64,000 nucleotides of DNA, from the NCBI GenBank assembly GCA_950097015.1, contig CATNEN010000037.1:3253501-3317500 (forward strand). The letters run 5' to 3'. The notes under the pieces were generated by a model. It made no database searches and was not told the origin of the DNA. It saw only the letters and a program-made list of their open reading frames with translations. This document shows, one piece after another, positions 44,701 to 59,700 of this stretch; within the stretch, counting starts at the first letter, position 1, and every line of letters begins with the position of its first letter. This DNA comes from Macrostomum hystrix. Its lineage: Eukaryota; Platyhelminthes; Macrostomidae. The position numbers were made by a program, and so were the translations under genes.

Positions 44701-47700
44701 TAGAAAGCCAATCTTCAATGACCAGTTGAAAACCAATCTTCAATGACCAATAGAAAGCCAATCTTCAATGACCACTAGAAAGCCAATCTTCAATGACCAA
44801 TAGAAAGCCAATCTTCAATGACCAGTTGAAAACCAATCTTCAATGACCAGTTGAAAACCAATCTTCAATGACCACTAGAAAGCCAATCTTCAATGACCAA
44901 TAGAAAGCCAATCTTCAATGACCACTAGAAAGCCAATCTTCAATGACCAATAGAAAGCCAATCTTCAATGACCAATAGAAAGCCAATCTTCAATGACCAG
45001 TTGAAAACCAATCTTCAATGACCAATAGAAAGCCAATCTTCAATGACCACTAGAAAGCCAATCTTCAATGACCACTAGAAAGCCAATCTTCAATGACCAA
45101 TAGAAAGCCAATCTTCAATGACCAGTTGAAAACCAATCTTCAATGACCAATAGAAAGCCAATCTTCAATGACCACTAGAAAGCCAATCTTCAATGACCAA
45201 TAGAAAGCCAATCTTCAATGACCAATAGAAAGCCAATCTTCAATGACCAGTTGAAAACCAATCTTCAATGACCAATAGAAAGCCAATCTTCAATGACCAG
45301 TTGAAAACCAATCTTCAATGACCAGTTGAAAACCAATCTTCAATGACCAATAGAAAGCCAATCTTCAATGACCAATAGAAAGCCAATCTTCAATGACCAG
45401 TTGAAAACCAATCTTCAATGACCACTAGAAAGCCAATCTTCAATGACCAATAGAAAGCCAATCTTCAATGACCAGTTGAAAACCAATCTTCAATGACCAG
45501 TTGAAAACCAATCTTCAATGACCACTAGAAAGCCAATCTTCAATGACCAGTTGAAAACCAATCTTCAATGACCACTAGAAAGCCAATCTTCAATGACCAA
45601 TAGAAAGCCAATCTTCAATGACCAATAGAAAGCCAATCTTCAATGACCAGTTGAAAACCAATCTTCAATGACCACTAGAAAGCCAATCTTCAATGACCAA
45701 TAGAAAGCCAATCTTCAATGACCACTAGAAAGCCAATCTTCAATGACCACTAGAAAACCAATCTTCAATGACCAGTTGAAAACCAATCTTCAATGACCAC
45801 TAGAAAGCCAATCTTCAATGACCAATAGAAAGCCAATCTTCAATGACCACTAGAAAGCCAATCTTCAATGACCAATAGAAAGCCAATCTTCAATGACCAG
45901 TTGAAAACCAATCTTCAATGACCACTAGAAAGCCAATCTTCAATGACCAATAGAAAGCCAATCTTCAATGACCAGTTGAAAAACAATCTTCAATGACCAG
46001 TTGAAAACCAATCTTCAATGACCACTAGAAAGCCAATCTTCAATGACCAAAAGAAAGCCAATCTTCAATGACCACTAGAAAGCCAATCTTCAATGACCAC
46101 TAGAAAGCCAATCTTCAATGACCAGTTGAAAACCAATCTTCAATGACCAATAGAAAGCCAATCTTCAATGACCAATAGAAAGCCAATCTTCAATGACCAG
46201 TTGAAAACCAATCTTCAATGACCAATAGAAAGCCAATCTTCAATGACCAATAGAAAGCCAATCTTCAATGACCAGTTGAAAACCAATCTTCAATGACCAG
46301 TTGAAAACCAATCTTCAATGACCACTAGAAAGCCAATCTTCAATGACCAGTTGAAAACCAATCTTCAATGACCACTAGAAAGCCAATCTTCAATGACCAA
46401 TAGAAAGCCAATCTTCAATGACCACTAGAAAACCAATCTTCAATGACCAGTTGAAAACCAATCTTCAATGACCACTAGAAAGCCAATCTTCAATGACCAA
46501 TAGAAAGCCAATCTTCAATGACCACTAGAAAGCCAATCTTCAATGACCACTAGAAAACCAATCTTCAATGACCAGTTGAAAACCAATCTTCAATGACCAC
46601 TAGAAAGCCAATCTTCAATGACCAATAGAAAGCCAATCTTCAATGACCACTAGAAAGCCAATCTTCAATGACCAATAGAAAGCCAATCTTCAATGACCAG
46701 TTGAAAACCAATCTTCAATGACCACTAGAAAGCCAATCTTCAATGACCAATAGAAAGCCAATCTTCAATGACCAGTTGAAAACCAATCTTCAATGACCAG
46801 TTGAAAACCAATCTTCAATGACCACTAGAAAGCCAATCTTCAATGACCACTAGAAAGCCAATCTTCAATGACCAATAGAAAGCCAATCTTCAATGACCAG
46901 TTGAAAACCAATCTTCAATGACCAATAGAAAGCCAATCTTCAATGACCACTAGAAAGCCAATCTTCAATGACCAATAGAAAGCCAATCTTCAATGACCAC
47001 TAGAAAGCCAATCTTCAATGACCACTAGAAAGCCAATCTTCAATGACCAGTTGAAAAACCAATCTTCAATGACCAGTTGAAAACCAATCTTCAATGACCA
47101 CTAGAAAGCCAATCTTCAATGACCAATAGAAAGCCAATCTTCAATGACCACTAGAAAGCCAATCTTCAATGACCAATAGAAAGCCAATCTTCAATGACCA
47201 GTTGAAAACCAATCTTCAATGACCACTAGAAAGCCAATCTTCAATGACCAATAGAAAGCCAATCTTCAATGACCAGTTGAAAACCAATCTTCAATGACCA
47301 GTTGAAAACCAATCTTCAATGACCACTAGAAAGCCAATCTTCAATGACCAATAGAAAGCCAATCTTCAATGACCACTAGAAAGCCAATCTTCAATGACCA
47401 ATAGAAAGCCAATCTTCAATGACCAGTTGAAAACCAATCTTCAATGACCAATAGAAAGCCAATCTTCAATGACCAATAGAAAGCCAATCTTCAATGACCA
47501 GTTGAAAACCAATCTTCAATGACCAGTTGAAAACCAATCTTCAATGACCAGTTGAAAACCAATCTTCAATGACCAATAGAAAGCCAATCTTCAATGACCA
47601 CTAGAAAGCCAATCTTCAATGACCACTAGAAAGCCAATCTTCAATGACCAATAGAAAGCCAATCTTCAATGACCAGTTGAAAACCAATCTTCAATGACCA

Positions 47701-50700
47701 ATAGAAAGCCAATCTTCAATGACCACTAGAAAGCCAGACTTCAATGACCAATAGAAAGCCAATCTTCAATGACCACTAGAAAGCCAATCTTCAATGACCA
47801 ATAGAAAGCCAATCTTCAATGACCAGTTGAAAACCAATCTTCAATGACCAGTTGAAAACCAATCTTCAATGACCACTAGAAAGCCAATCTTCAATGACCA
47901 ATAGAAAGCCAATCTTCAATGACCACTAGAAAGCCAATCTTCAATGACCAATAGAAAGCCAATCTTCAATGACCAGTTGAAAACCAATCTTCAATGACCA
48001 CTAGAAAGCCAATCTTCAATGACCAATAGAAAGCCAATCTTCAATGACCAGTTGAAAACCAATCTTCAATGACCAGTTGAAAACCAATCTTCAATGACCA
48101 CTAGAAAGCCAATCTTCAATGACCAATAGAAAGCCAATCTTCAATGACCACTAGAAAGCCAATCTTCAATGACCAATAGAAAGCCAATCTTCAATGACCA
48201 GTTGAAAACCAATCTTCAATGACCACTAGAAAGCCAATCTTCAATGACCAATAGAAAGCCAATCTTCAATGACCAGTTCAAAGCCAATCTTCAATGACCA
48301 GTTGAAAACCAATCTTCAATGACCACTAGAAAGCCAATCTTCAATGACCAATAGAAAGCCAATCTTCAATGACCACTAGAAAGCCAATCTTCAATGACCA
48401 ATAGAAAGCCAATCTTCAATGACCAGTTGAAAACCAATCTTCAATGACCAATAGAAAGCCAATCTTCAATGACCAATAGAAAGCCAATCTTCAATGACCA
48501 GTTGAAAACCAATCTTCAATGACCAATAGAAAGCCAATCTTCAATGACCAGTTGAAAACCAATCTTCAATGACCAATAGAAAGCCAATCTTCAATGACCA
48601 CTAGAAAGCCAATCTTCAATGACCACTAGAAAGCCAATCTTCAATGACCAATAGAAAGCCAATCTTCAATGACCAGTTGAAAACCAATCTTCAATGACCA
48701 ATAGAAAGCCAATCTTCAATGACCACTAGAAAGCCAATCTTCAATGACCAATAGAAAGCCAATCTTCAATGACCACTAGAAAGCCAATCTTCAATGACCA
48801 ATAGAAAGCCAATCTTCAATGACCAGTTGAAAACCAATCTTCAATGACCAGTTGAAAACCAATCTTCAATGACCACTAGAAAGCCAATCTTCAATGACCA
48901 ATAGAAAGCCAATCTTCAATGACCACTAGAAAGCCAATCTTCAATGACCAATAGAAAGCCAATCTTCAATGACCAGTTGAAAACCAATCTTCAATGACCA
49001 CTAGAAAGCCAATCTTCAATGACCAATAGAAAGCCAATCTTCAATGACCAGTTGAAAACCAATCTTCAATGACCAGTTGAAAACCAATCTTCAATGACCA
49101 CTAGAAAGCCAATCTTCAATGACCAATAGAAAGCCAATCTTCAATGACCACTAGAAAGCCAATCTTCAATGACCAATAGAAAGCCAATCTTCAATGACCA
49201 GTTGAAAACCAATCTTCAATGACCAATAGAAAGCCAATCTTCAATGACCAATAAAAAGCCAATCTTCAATGACCAGTTGAAAACCAATCTTCAATGACCA
49301 GTTGAAAACCAATCTTCAATGACCAGTTGAAAACCAATCTTCAATGACCAGTTGAAAACCAATCTTCAATGACCAGTTGAAAACCAATCTTCAATGACCA
49401 CTAGAAAGCCAATCTTCAATGACCAATAGAAAGCCAATCTTCAATGACCACTAGAAAGCCAATCTTCAATGACCAATAGAAAGCCAATCTTCAATGACCA
49501 GTTGAAAACCAATCTTCAATGACCAATAGAAAGCCAATCTTCAATGACCAATAGAAAGCCAATCTTCAATGACCAGTTGAAAACCAATCTTCAATGACCA
49601 GTTGAAAACCAATCTTCAATGACCAGTTGAAAACCAATCTTCAATGACCAGTTGAAAACCAATCTTCAATGACCACTAGAAAGCCAATCTTCAATGACCA
49701 ATAGAAAGCCAATCTTCAATGACCAATAGAAAGCCAATCTTCAATGACCAGTTGAAAACCAATCTTCAATGACCACTAGAAAGCCAATCTTCAATGACCA
49801 ATAGAAAGCCAATCTTCAATGACCACTAGAAAGCCAATCTTCAATGACCACTAGAAAACCAATCTTCAATGACCAGTTGAAAACCAATCTTCAATGACCA
49901 CTAGAAAGCCAATCTTCAATGACCAATAGAAAGCCAATCTTCAATGACCACTAGAAAGCCAATCTTCAATGACCAATAGAAAGCCAATCTTCAATGACCA
50001 GTTGAAAACCAATCTTCAATGACCAATAGAAAGCCAATCTTCAATGACCAATAGAAAGCCAATCTTCAATGACCAGTTAAAAACCAATCTTCAATGACCA
50101 ATAGAAAGCCAATCTTCAATGACCACTAGAAAGCCAATCTTCAATGACCACTAGAAAGCCAATCTTCAATGACCAATAGAAAGCCAATCTTCAATGACCA
50201 GTTGAAAACCAATCTTCAATGACCAATAGAAAGCCAATCTTCAATGACCACTAGAAAGCCAATCTTCAATGACCACTAGAAAGCCAATCTTCAATGACCA
50301 ATAGAAAGCCAATCTTCAATGACCAGTTGAAAACCAATCTTCAATGACCAATAGAAAGCCAATCTTCAATGACCACTAGAAAGCCAATCTTCAATGACCA
50401 ATAGAAAGCCAATCTTCAATGACCACTAGAAAGCCAATCTTCAATGACCAATAGAAAGCCAATCTTCAATGACCAGTTGAAAACCAATCTTCAATGACCA
50501 GTTGAAAACCAATCTTCAATGACCACTAGAAAGCCAATCTTCAATGACCAATAGAAAGCCAATCTTCAATGACCACTAGAAAGCCAATCTTCAATGACCA
50601 ATAGAAAGCCAATCTTCAATGACCAGTTGAAAACCAATCTTCAATGACCACTAGAAAGCCAATCTTCAATGACCAATAGAAAGCCAATCTTCAATGACCA

Positions 50701-53700
50701 GTTGAAAACCAATCTTCAATGACCAGTTGAAAACCAATCTTCAATGACCACTAGAAAGCCAATCTTCAATGACCAATAGAAAGCCAATCTTCAATGACCA
50801 CTAGAAAGCCAATCTTCAATGACCAATAGAAAGCCAATCTTCAATGACCAGTTGAAAACCAATCTTCAATGACCAATAGAAAGCCAATCTTCAATGACCA
50901 ATAAAAAGCCAATCTTCAATGACCAGTTGAAAACCAATCTTCAATGACCAGTTGAAAACCAATCTTCAATGACCAGTTGAAAACCAATCTTCAATGACCA
51001 GTTGAAAACCAATCTTCAATGACCAGTTGAAAACCAATCTTCAATGACCACTAGAAAGCCAATCTTCAATGACCAATAGAAAGCCAATCTTCAATGACCA
51101 CTAGAAAGCCAATCTTCAATGACCAATAGAAAGCCAATCTTCAATGACCAGTTGAAAACCAATCTTCAATGACCAATAGAAAGCCAATCTTCAATGACCA
51201 ATAGAAAGCCAATCTTCAATGACCAGTTGAAAACCAATCTTCAATGACCAGTTGAAAACCAATCTTCAATGACCAGTTGAAAACCAATCTTCAATGACCA
51301 GTTGAAAACCAATCTTCAATGACCACTAGAAAGCCAATCTTCAATGACCAATAGAAAGCCAATCTTCAATGACCAATAGAAAGCCAATCTTCAATGACCA
51401 GTTGAAAACCAATCTTCAATGACCACTAGAAAGCCAATCTTCAATGACCAATAGAAAGCCAATCTTCAATGACCACTAGAAAGCCAATCTTCAATGACCA
51501 CTAGAAAAACCAATCTCAATGACCAGTTGAAAACCAATCTTCAATGACCACTAGAAAGCCAATCTTCAATGACCAATAGAAAGCCAATCTTCAATGACCA
51601 CTAGAAAGCCAATCTTCAATGACCAATAGAAAGCCAATCTTCAATGACCAGTTGAAAACCAATCTTCAATGACCAATAGAAAGCCAATCTTCAATGACCA
51701 CTAGAAAGCCAATCTTCAATGACCAGTTAAAAACCAATCTTCAATGACCAATAGAAAGCCAATCTTCAATGACCACTAGAAAGCCAATCTTCAATGACCA
51801 CTAGAAAGCCAATCTTCAATGACCAATAGAAAGCCAATCTTCAATGACCAGTTGAAAACCAATCTTCAATGACCAATAGAAAGCCAATCTTCAATGACCA
51901 CTAGAAAGCCAATCTTCAATGACCAATAGAAAGCCAATCTTCAATGACCACTAGAAAGCCAATCTTCAATGACCAATAGAAAGCCAATCTTCAATGACCA
52001 GTTGAAAACCAATCTTCAATGACCAGTTGAAAACCAATCTTCAATGACCACTAGAAAGCCAATCTTCAATGACCAAAAGAAAGCCAATCTTCAATGACCA
52101 CTAGAAAGCCAATCTTCAATGACCAATAGAAAGCCAATCTTCAATGACCAATAGAAAGCCAATCTTCAATGACCAGTTGAAAACCAATCTTCAATGACCA
52201 ATAGAAAGCCAATCCTCAATGACCACTAGAAAGCCAATCTTCAATGACCACTAGAAAGCCAATCTTCAATGACCAATAGAAAGCCAATCTTCAATGACCA
52301 GTTGAAAACCAATCTTCAATGACCAATAGAAAGCCAATCTTCAATGACCACTAGAAAGCCAATCTTCAATGACCAATAGAAAGCCAATCTTCAATGACCA
52401 ATAGAAAGCCAATCTTCAATGACCAGTTGAAAACCAATCTTCAATGACCAATAGAAAGCCAATCTTCAATGACCAGTTGAAAACCAATCTTCAATGACCA
52501 GTTGAAAACCAATCTTCAATGACCAATAGAAAGCCAATCTTCAATGACCAATAGAAAGCCAATCTTCAATGACCAGTTGAAAACCAATCTTCAATGACCA
52601 CTAGAAAGCCAATCTTCAATGACCAATAGAAAGCCAATCTTCAATGACCAGTTGAAAACCAATCTTCAATGACCAGTTGAAAACCAATCTTCAATGACCA
52701 CTAGAAAGCCAATCTTCAATGACCAGTTGAAAACCAATCTTCAATGACCACTAGAAAGCCAATCTTCAATGACCAATAGAAAGCCAATCTTCAATGACCA
52801 ATAGAAAGCCAATCTTCAATGACCAGTTGAAAACCAATCTTCAATGACCACTAGAAAGCCAATCTTCAATGACCAATAGAAAGCCAATCTTCAATGACCA
52901 CTAGAAAGCCAATCTTCAATGACCACTAGAAAACCAATCTTCAATGACCAGTTGAAAACCAATCTTCAATGACCACTAGAAAGCCAATCTTCAATGACCA
53001 ATAGAAAGCCAATCTTCAATGACCACTAGAAAGCCAATCTTCAATGACCAATAGAAAGCCAATCTTCAATGACCAGTTGAAAACCAATCTTCAATGACCA
53101 CTAGAAAGCCAATCTTCAATGACCAATAGAAAGCCAATCTTCAATGACCAGTTGAAAAACAATCTTCAATGACCAGTTGAAAACCAATCTTCAATGACCA
53201 CTAGAAAGCCAATCTTCAATGACCAAAAGAAAGCCAATCTTCAATGACCACTAGAAAGCCAATCTTCAATGACCACTAGAAAGCCAATCTTCAATGACCA
53301 GTTGAAAACCAATCTTCAATGACCAATAGAAAGCCAATCTTCAATGACCAATAGAAAGCCAATCTTCAATGACCAGTTGAAAACCAATCTTCAATGACCA
53401 ATAGAAAGCCAATCTTCAATGACCAATAGAAAGCCAATCTTCAATGACCAGTTGAAAACCAATCTTCAATGACCAGTGTAAAACCAATCTTCAATGACCA
53501 CTAGAAAGCCAATCTTCAATGACCAGTTGAAAACCAATCTTCAATGACCACTAGAAAGCCAATCTTCAATGACCAATAGAAAGCCAATCTTCAATGACCA
53601 GTTGAAAACCAATCTTCAATGACCACTAGAAAGCCAATCTTCAATGACCAATAGAAAGCCAATCTTCAATGACCACTAGAAAGCCAATCTTCAATGACCA

Positions 53701-56700
53701 CTAGAAAACCAATCTTCAATGACCAGTTGAAAACCAATCTTCAATGACCACTAGAAAGCCAATCTTCAATGACCAATAGAAAGCCAATCTTCAATGACCA
53801 CTAGAAAGCCAATCTTCAATGACCAATAGAAAGCCAATCTTCAATGACCAGTTGAAAACCAATCTTCAATGACCACTAGAAAGCCAATCTTCAATGACCA
53901 ATAGAAAGCCAATCTTCAATGACCAGTTGAAAACCAATCTTCAATGACCAATAGAAAGCCAATCTTCAATGACCAATAGAAAGCCAATCTTCAATGACCA
54001 AAAGAAAGCCAATCTTCAATGACCACTAGAAAGCCAATCTTCAATGACCACTAGAAAGCCAATCTTCAATGACCAGTTGAAAAACAATCTTCAATGACCA
54101 GTTGAAAACCAATCTTCAATGACCACTAGAAAGCCAATCTTCAATGACCAAAAGAAAGCCAATCTTCAATGACCACTAGAAAGCCAATCTTCAATGACCA
54201 CTAGAAAGCCAATCTTCAATGACCAGTTGAAAACCAATCTTCAATGACCAATAGAAAGCCAATCTTCAATGACCAATAGAAAGCCAATCTTCAATGACCA
54301 GTTGAAAACCAATCTTCAATGACCAGTTGAAAACCAATCTTCAATGACCACTAGAAAGCCAATCTTCAATGACCAGTTGAAAACCAATCTTCAATGACCA
54401 CTAGAAAGCCAATCTTCAATGACCAATAGAAAGCCAATCTTCAATGACCAATAGAAAGCCAATCTTCAATGACCAGTTGAAAACCAATCTTCAATGACCA
54501 CTAGAAAGCCAATCTTCAATGACCAATAGAAAGCCAATCTTCAATGACCACTAGAAAGCCAATCTTCAATGACCACTAGAAAACCAATCTTCAATGACCA
54601 GTTGAAAACCAATCTTCAATGACCACTAGAAAGCCAATCTTCAATGACCAATAGAAAGCCAATCTTCAATGACCACTAGAAAGCCAATCTTCAATGACCA
54701 ATAGAAAGCCAATCTTCAATGACCAGTTGAAAACCAATCTTCAATGACCACTAGAAAGCCAATCTTCAATGACCAAAAGAAAGCCAATCTTCAATGACCA
54801 GTTGAAAACCAATCTTTAATGACCAATAGAAAGCCAATCTTCAATGACCACTAGAAAGCCAATCTTCAATGACCACTAGAAAGCCAATCTTCAATGACCA
54901 ATAGAAAGCCAATCTTCAATGACCAGTTGAAAACCAATCTTCAATGACCAATAGAAAGCCAATCTTCAATGACCACTAGAAAGCCAATCTTCAATGACCA
55001 ATAGAAAGCCAATCTTCAATGACCACTAGAAAGCCAATCTTCAATGACCAATAGAAAGCCAATCTTCAATGACCAGTTGAAAACCAATCTTCAATGACCA
55101 GTTGAAAACCAATCTTCAATGACCACTAGAAAGCCAATCTTCAATGACCAATAGAAAGCCAATCTTCAATGACCACTAGAAAGCCAATCTTCAATGACCA
55201 ATAGAAAGCCAATCTTCAATGACCAGTTGAAAACCAATCTTCAATGACCACTAGAAAGCCAATCTTCAATGACCAATAGAAAGCCAATCTTCAATGACCA
55301 GTTGAAAACCAATCTTCAATGACCAGTTGAAAACCAATCTTCAATGACCACTAGAAAGCCAATCTTCAATGACCAATAGAAAGCCAATCTTCAATGACCA
55401 CTAGAAAGCCAATCTTCAATGACCAATAGAAAGCCAATCTTCAATGACCAGTTGAAAACCAATCTTCAATGACCAATAGAAAGCCAATCTTCAATGACCA
55501 ATAGAAAGCCAATCTTCAATGACCAGTTGAAAACCAATCTTCAATGACCAGTTGAAAACCAATCTTCAATGACCAGTTGAAAACCAATCTTCAATGACCA
55601 ATAGAAAGCCAATCTTCAATGACCACTAGAAAGCCAATCTTCAATGACCAATAGAAAGCCAATCTTCAATGACCAATAGAAAGCCAATCTTCAATGACCA
55701 GTTGAAAACCAATCTTCAATGACCAATAGAAAGCCAATCTTCAATGACCACTAGAAAGCCAATCTTCAATGACCAATAGAAAGCCAATCTTCAATGACCA
55801 GTTGAAAACCAATCTTCAATGACCAGTTGAAAACCAATCTTCAATGACCACTAGAAAGCCAATCTTCAATGACCAATAGAAAGCCAATCTTCAATGACCA
55901 CTAGAAAGCCAATCTTCAATGACCAATAGAAAGTCAATCTTCAATGACCAATAGAAAGCCAATCTTCAATGACCAGTTGAAAACCAATCTTCAATGACCA
56001 ATAGAAAGCCAATCTTCAATAACCACTAGAAAGCCAATCTTCAATGACCACTAGAAAGCCAATCTTCAATGACCAATAGAAAGCCAATCTTCAATGACCA
56101 GTTGAAAACCAATCTTCAATGACCAATAGAAAGCCAATCTTCAATGACCACTAGAAAGCCAATCTTCAATGACCAATAGAAAGCCAATCTTCAATGACCA
56201 ATAGAAAGCCAATCTTCAATGACCAGTTGAAAACCAATCTTCAATGACCAATAGAAAGCCAATCTTCAATGACCAGTTGAAAACCAATCTTCAATGACCA
56301 GTTGAAAACCAATCTTCAATGACCACTAGAAAGCCAATCTTCAATGACCACTAGAAAGCCAATCTTCAATGACCACTAGAAAGCCAATCTTCAATGACCA
56401 CTAGAAAAACCAATCTTCAATGACCAGTTGAAAACCAATCTTCAATGACCACTAGAAAGCCAATCTTCAATGACCAATAGAAAGCCAATCTTCAATGACC
56501 ACTAGAAAGCCAATCTTCAATGACCAATAGAAAGCCAATCTTCAATGACCAGTTGAAAACCAATCTTCAATGACCACTAGAAAGCCAATCTTCAATGACC
56601 AGTTGAAAACCAATCTTCAATGACCAGTTGAAAACCAATCTTCAATGACCAATAGAAAGCCAATCTTCAATGACCACTAGAAAGCCAATCATCAATGACC

Positions 56701-59700
56701 ACTAGAAAGCCAATCTTCAATGACCAATAGAAAGCCAATCTTCAATGACCAGTTGAAAACCAATCTTCAATGACCAATAGAAAGCCAATCTTCAATGACC
56801 ACTAGAAAGCCAATCTTCAATGACCAATAGAAAGCCAATCTTCAATGACCACTAGAAAGCCAATCTTCAATGACCAATAGAAAGCCAATCTTCAATGACC
56901 AGTTGAAAACCAATCTTCAATGACCAGTTGAAAACCAATCTTCAATGACCACTAGAAAGCCAATCTTCAATGACCAATAGAAAGCCAATCTTCAATGACC
57001 ACTAGAAAGCCAATCTTCAATGACCAATAGAAAGCCAATCTTCAATGACCAGTTGAAAACCAATCTTCAATGACCACTAGAAAGCCAATCTTCAATGACC
57101 ACTAGAAAGCCAATCTTCAATGACCAATAGTAAGCCAATCTTCAATGACCAATTGAAAACCAATCTTCAATGACCAGTTGAAAACCAATCTTCAATGACC
57201 ACTAGAAAGCCAATCTTCAATGACCAATAGAAAGCCAATCTTCAATGACCAGTTGAAAACCAATCTTCAATGACCAGTTGAAAACCAATCTTCAATGACC
57301 ACTAGAAAGCCAATCTTCAATGACCAATAGAAAGCCAATCTTCAATGACCACTAGAAAGCCAATCTTCAATGACCAATAGAAAGCCAATCTTCAATGACC
57401 AATAGAAAGCCAATCTTCAATGACCAGTTGAAAACCAATCTTCAATGACCAATAGAAAGCCAATCTTCAATGACCACTAGAAAGCCAATCTTCAATGACC
57501 ACTAGAAAGCCAATCTTCAATGACCAATAGAAAGCCAATCTTCAATGACCAGTTGAAAACCAATCTTCAATGACCAATAGAAAGCCAATATTCAATGACC
57601 ACTAGAAAGCCAATCTTCAATGACCAATAGAAAGCCAATCTTCAATGACCAATAGAAAGCCAATCTTCAATGACCAGTTGAAAACCAATCTTCAATGACC
57701 AATAGAAAGCCAATCTTCAATGACCAGTTGAAAACCAATCTTCAATGACCAGTTGAAAACCAATCTTCAATGACCAATAGAAAGCCAATCTTCAATGACC
57801 AATAGAAAGCCAATCTTCAATGACCAGTTGAAAACCAATCTTCAATGACCACTAGAAAGCCAATCTTCAATGACCAATAGAAAGCCAATCTTCAATGACC
57901 AGTTGAAAACCAATCTTCAATGACCAGTTGAAAACCAATCTTCAATGACCACTAGAAAAGCCATCTTCAATGACCAGTTGAAAACCAATCTTCAATGACC
58001 ACTAGAAAGCCAATCTTCAATGACCAATAGAAAGCCAATCTTCAATGACCAATAGAAAGCCAATCTTCAATGACCAGTTGAAAACCAATCTTCAATGACC
58101 ACTAGAAAGCCAATCTTCAATGACCAATAGAAAGCCAATCTTCAATGACCACTAGAAAGCCAATCTTCAATGACCACTAGAAAACCAATCTTCAATGACC
58201 AGTTGAAAACCAATCTTCAATGACCACTAGAAAGCCAATCTTCAATGACCAATAGAAAGCCAATCTTCAATGACCACTAGAAAGCCAATCTTCAATGACC
58301 AATAGAAAGCCAATCTTCAATGACCAGTTGAAAACCAATCTTCAATGACCACTAGAAAGCCAATCTTCAATGACCAATAGAAAGCCAATCTTCAATGACC
58401 AGTTGAAAAACAATCTTCAATGACCAGTTGAAAACCAATCTTCAATGACCACTAGAAAGCCAATCTTCAATGACCAAAAGAAAGCCAATCTTCAATGACC
58501 ACTAGAAAGCCAATCTTCAATGACCACTAGAAAGCCAATCTTCAATGACCAGTTGAAAACCAATCTTCAATGACCAATAGAAAGCCAATCTTCAATGACC
58601 AATAGAAAACCAATCTTCAATGACCAGTTGAAAACCAATCTTCAATGACCAATAGAAAGCCAATCTTCAATGACCAATAGAAAGCCAATCTTCAATGACC
58701 AGTTGAAAACCAATCTTCAATGACCAGTTGAAAACCAATCTTCAATGACCACTAGAAAGCCAATCTTCAATGACCAAAAGAAAGCCAATCTTCAATGACC
58801 ACTAGAAAGCCAATCTTCAATGACCAATAGAAAGCCAATCTTCAATGACCAATAGAAAGCCAATCTTCAATGACCAGTTGAAAACCAATCTTCAATGACC
58901 AATAGAAAGCCAATCTTCAATGACCACTAGAAAGCCAATCTTCAATGACCACTAGAAAGCCAATCTTCAATGACCAATAGAAAGCCAATCTTCAATGACC
59001 AGTTGAAAACCAATCTTCAATGACCAATAGAAAGCCAATCTTCAATGACCACTAGAAAGCCAATCTTCAATGACCAATAGAAAGCCAATCTTCAATGACC
59101 AATAGAAAGCCAATCTTCAATGACCAGTTGAAAACCAATCTTCAATGACCAATAGAAAGCCAATCTTCAATGACCAGTTGAAAACCAATCTTCAATGACC
59201 AGTTGAAAACCAATCTTCAATGACCAATAGAAAGCCAATCTTCAATGACCAATAGAAAGCCAATCTTCAATGACCAGTTGAAAACCAATCTTCAATGACC
59301 ACTAGAAAGCCAATCTTCAATGACCAATAGAAAGCCAATCTTCAATGACCAGTTGAAAAACCAATCTTCAATGACCAGTTGAAAACCAATCTTCAATGAC
59401 CACTAGAAAGCCAATCTTCAATGACCAGTTGAAAACCAATCTTCAATGACCACTAGAAAGCCAATCTTCAATGACCAATAGAAAGCCAATCTTCAATGAC
59501 CAATAGAAAGCCAATCTTCAATGACCAGTTGAAAACCAATCTTCAATGACCACTAGAAAGCCAATCTTCAATGACCAATAGAAAAGCCAATCTTCAATGA
59601 CCACTAGAAAGCCAATCTTCAATGACCACTAGAAAACCAATCTTCAATGACCAGTTGAAAACCAATCTTCAATGACCACTAGAAAGCCAATCTTCAATGA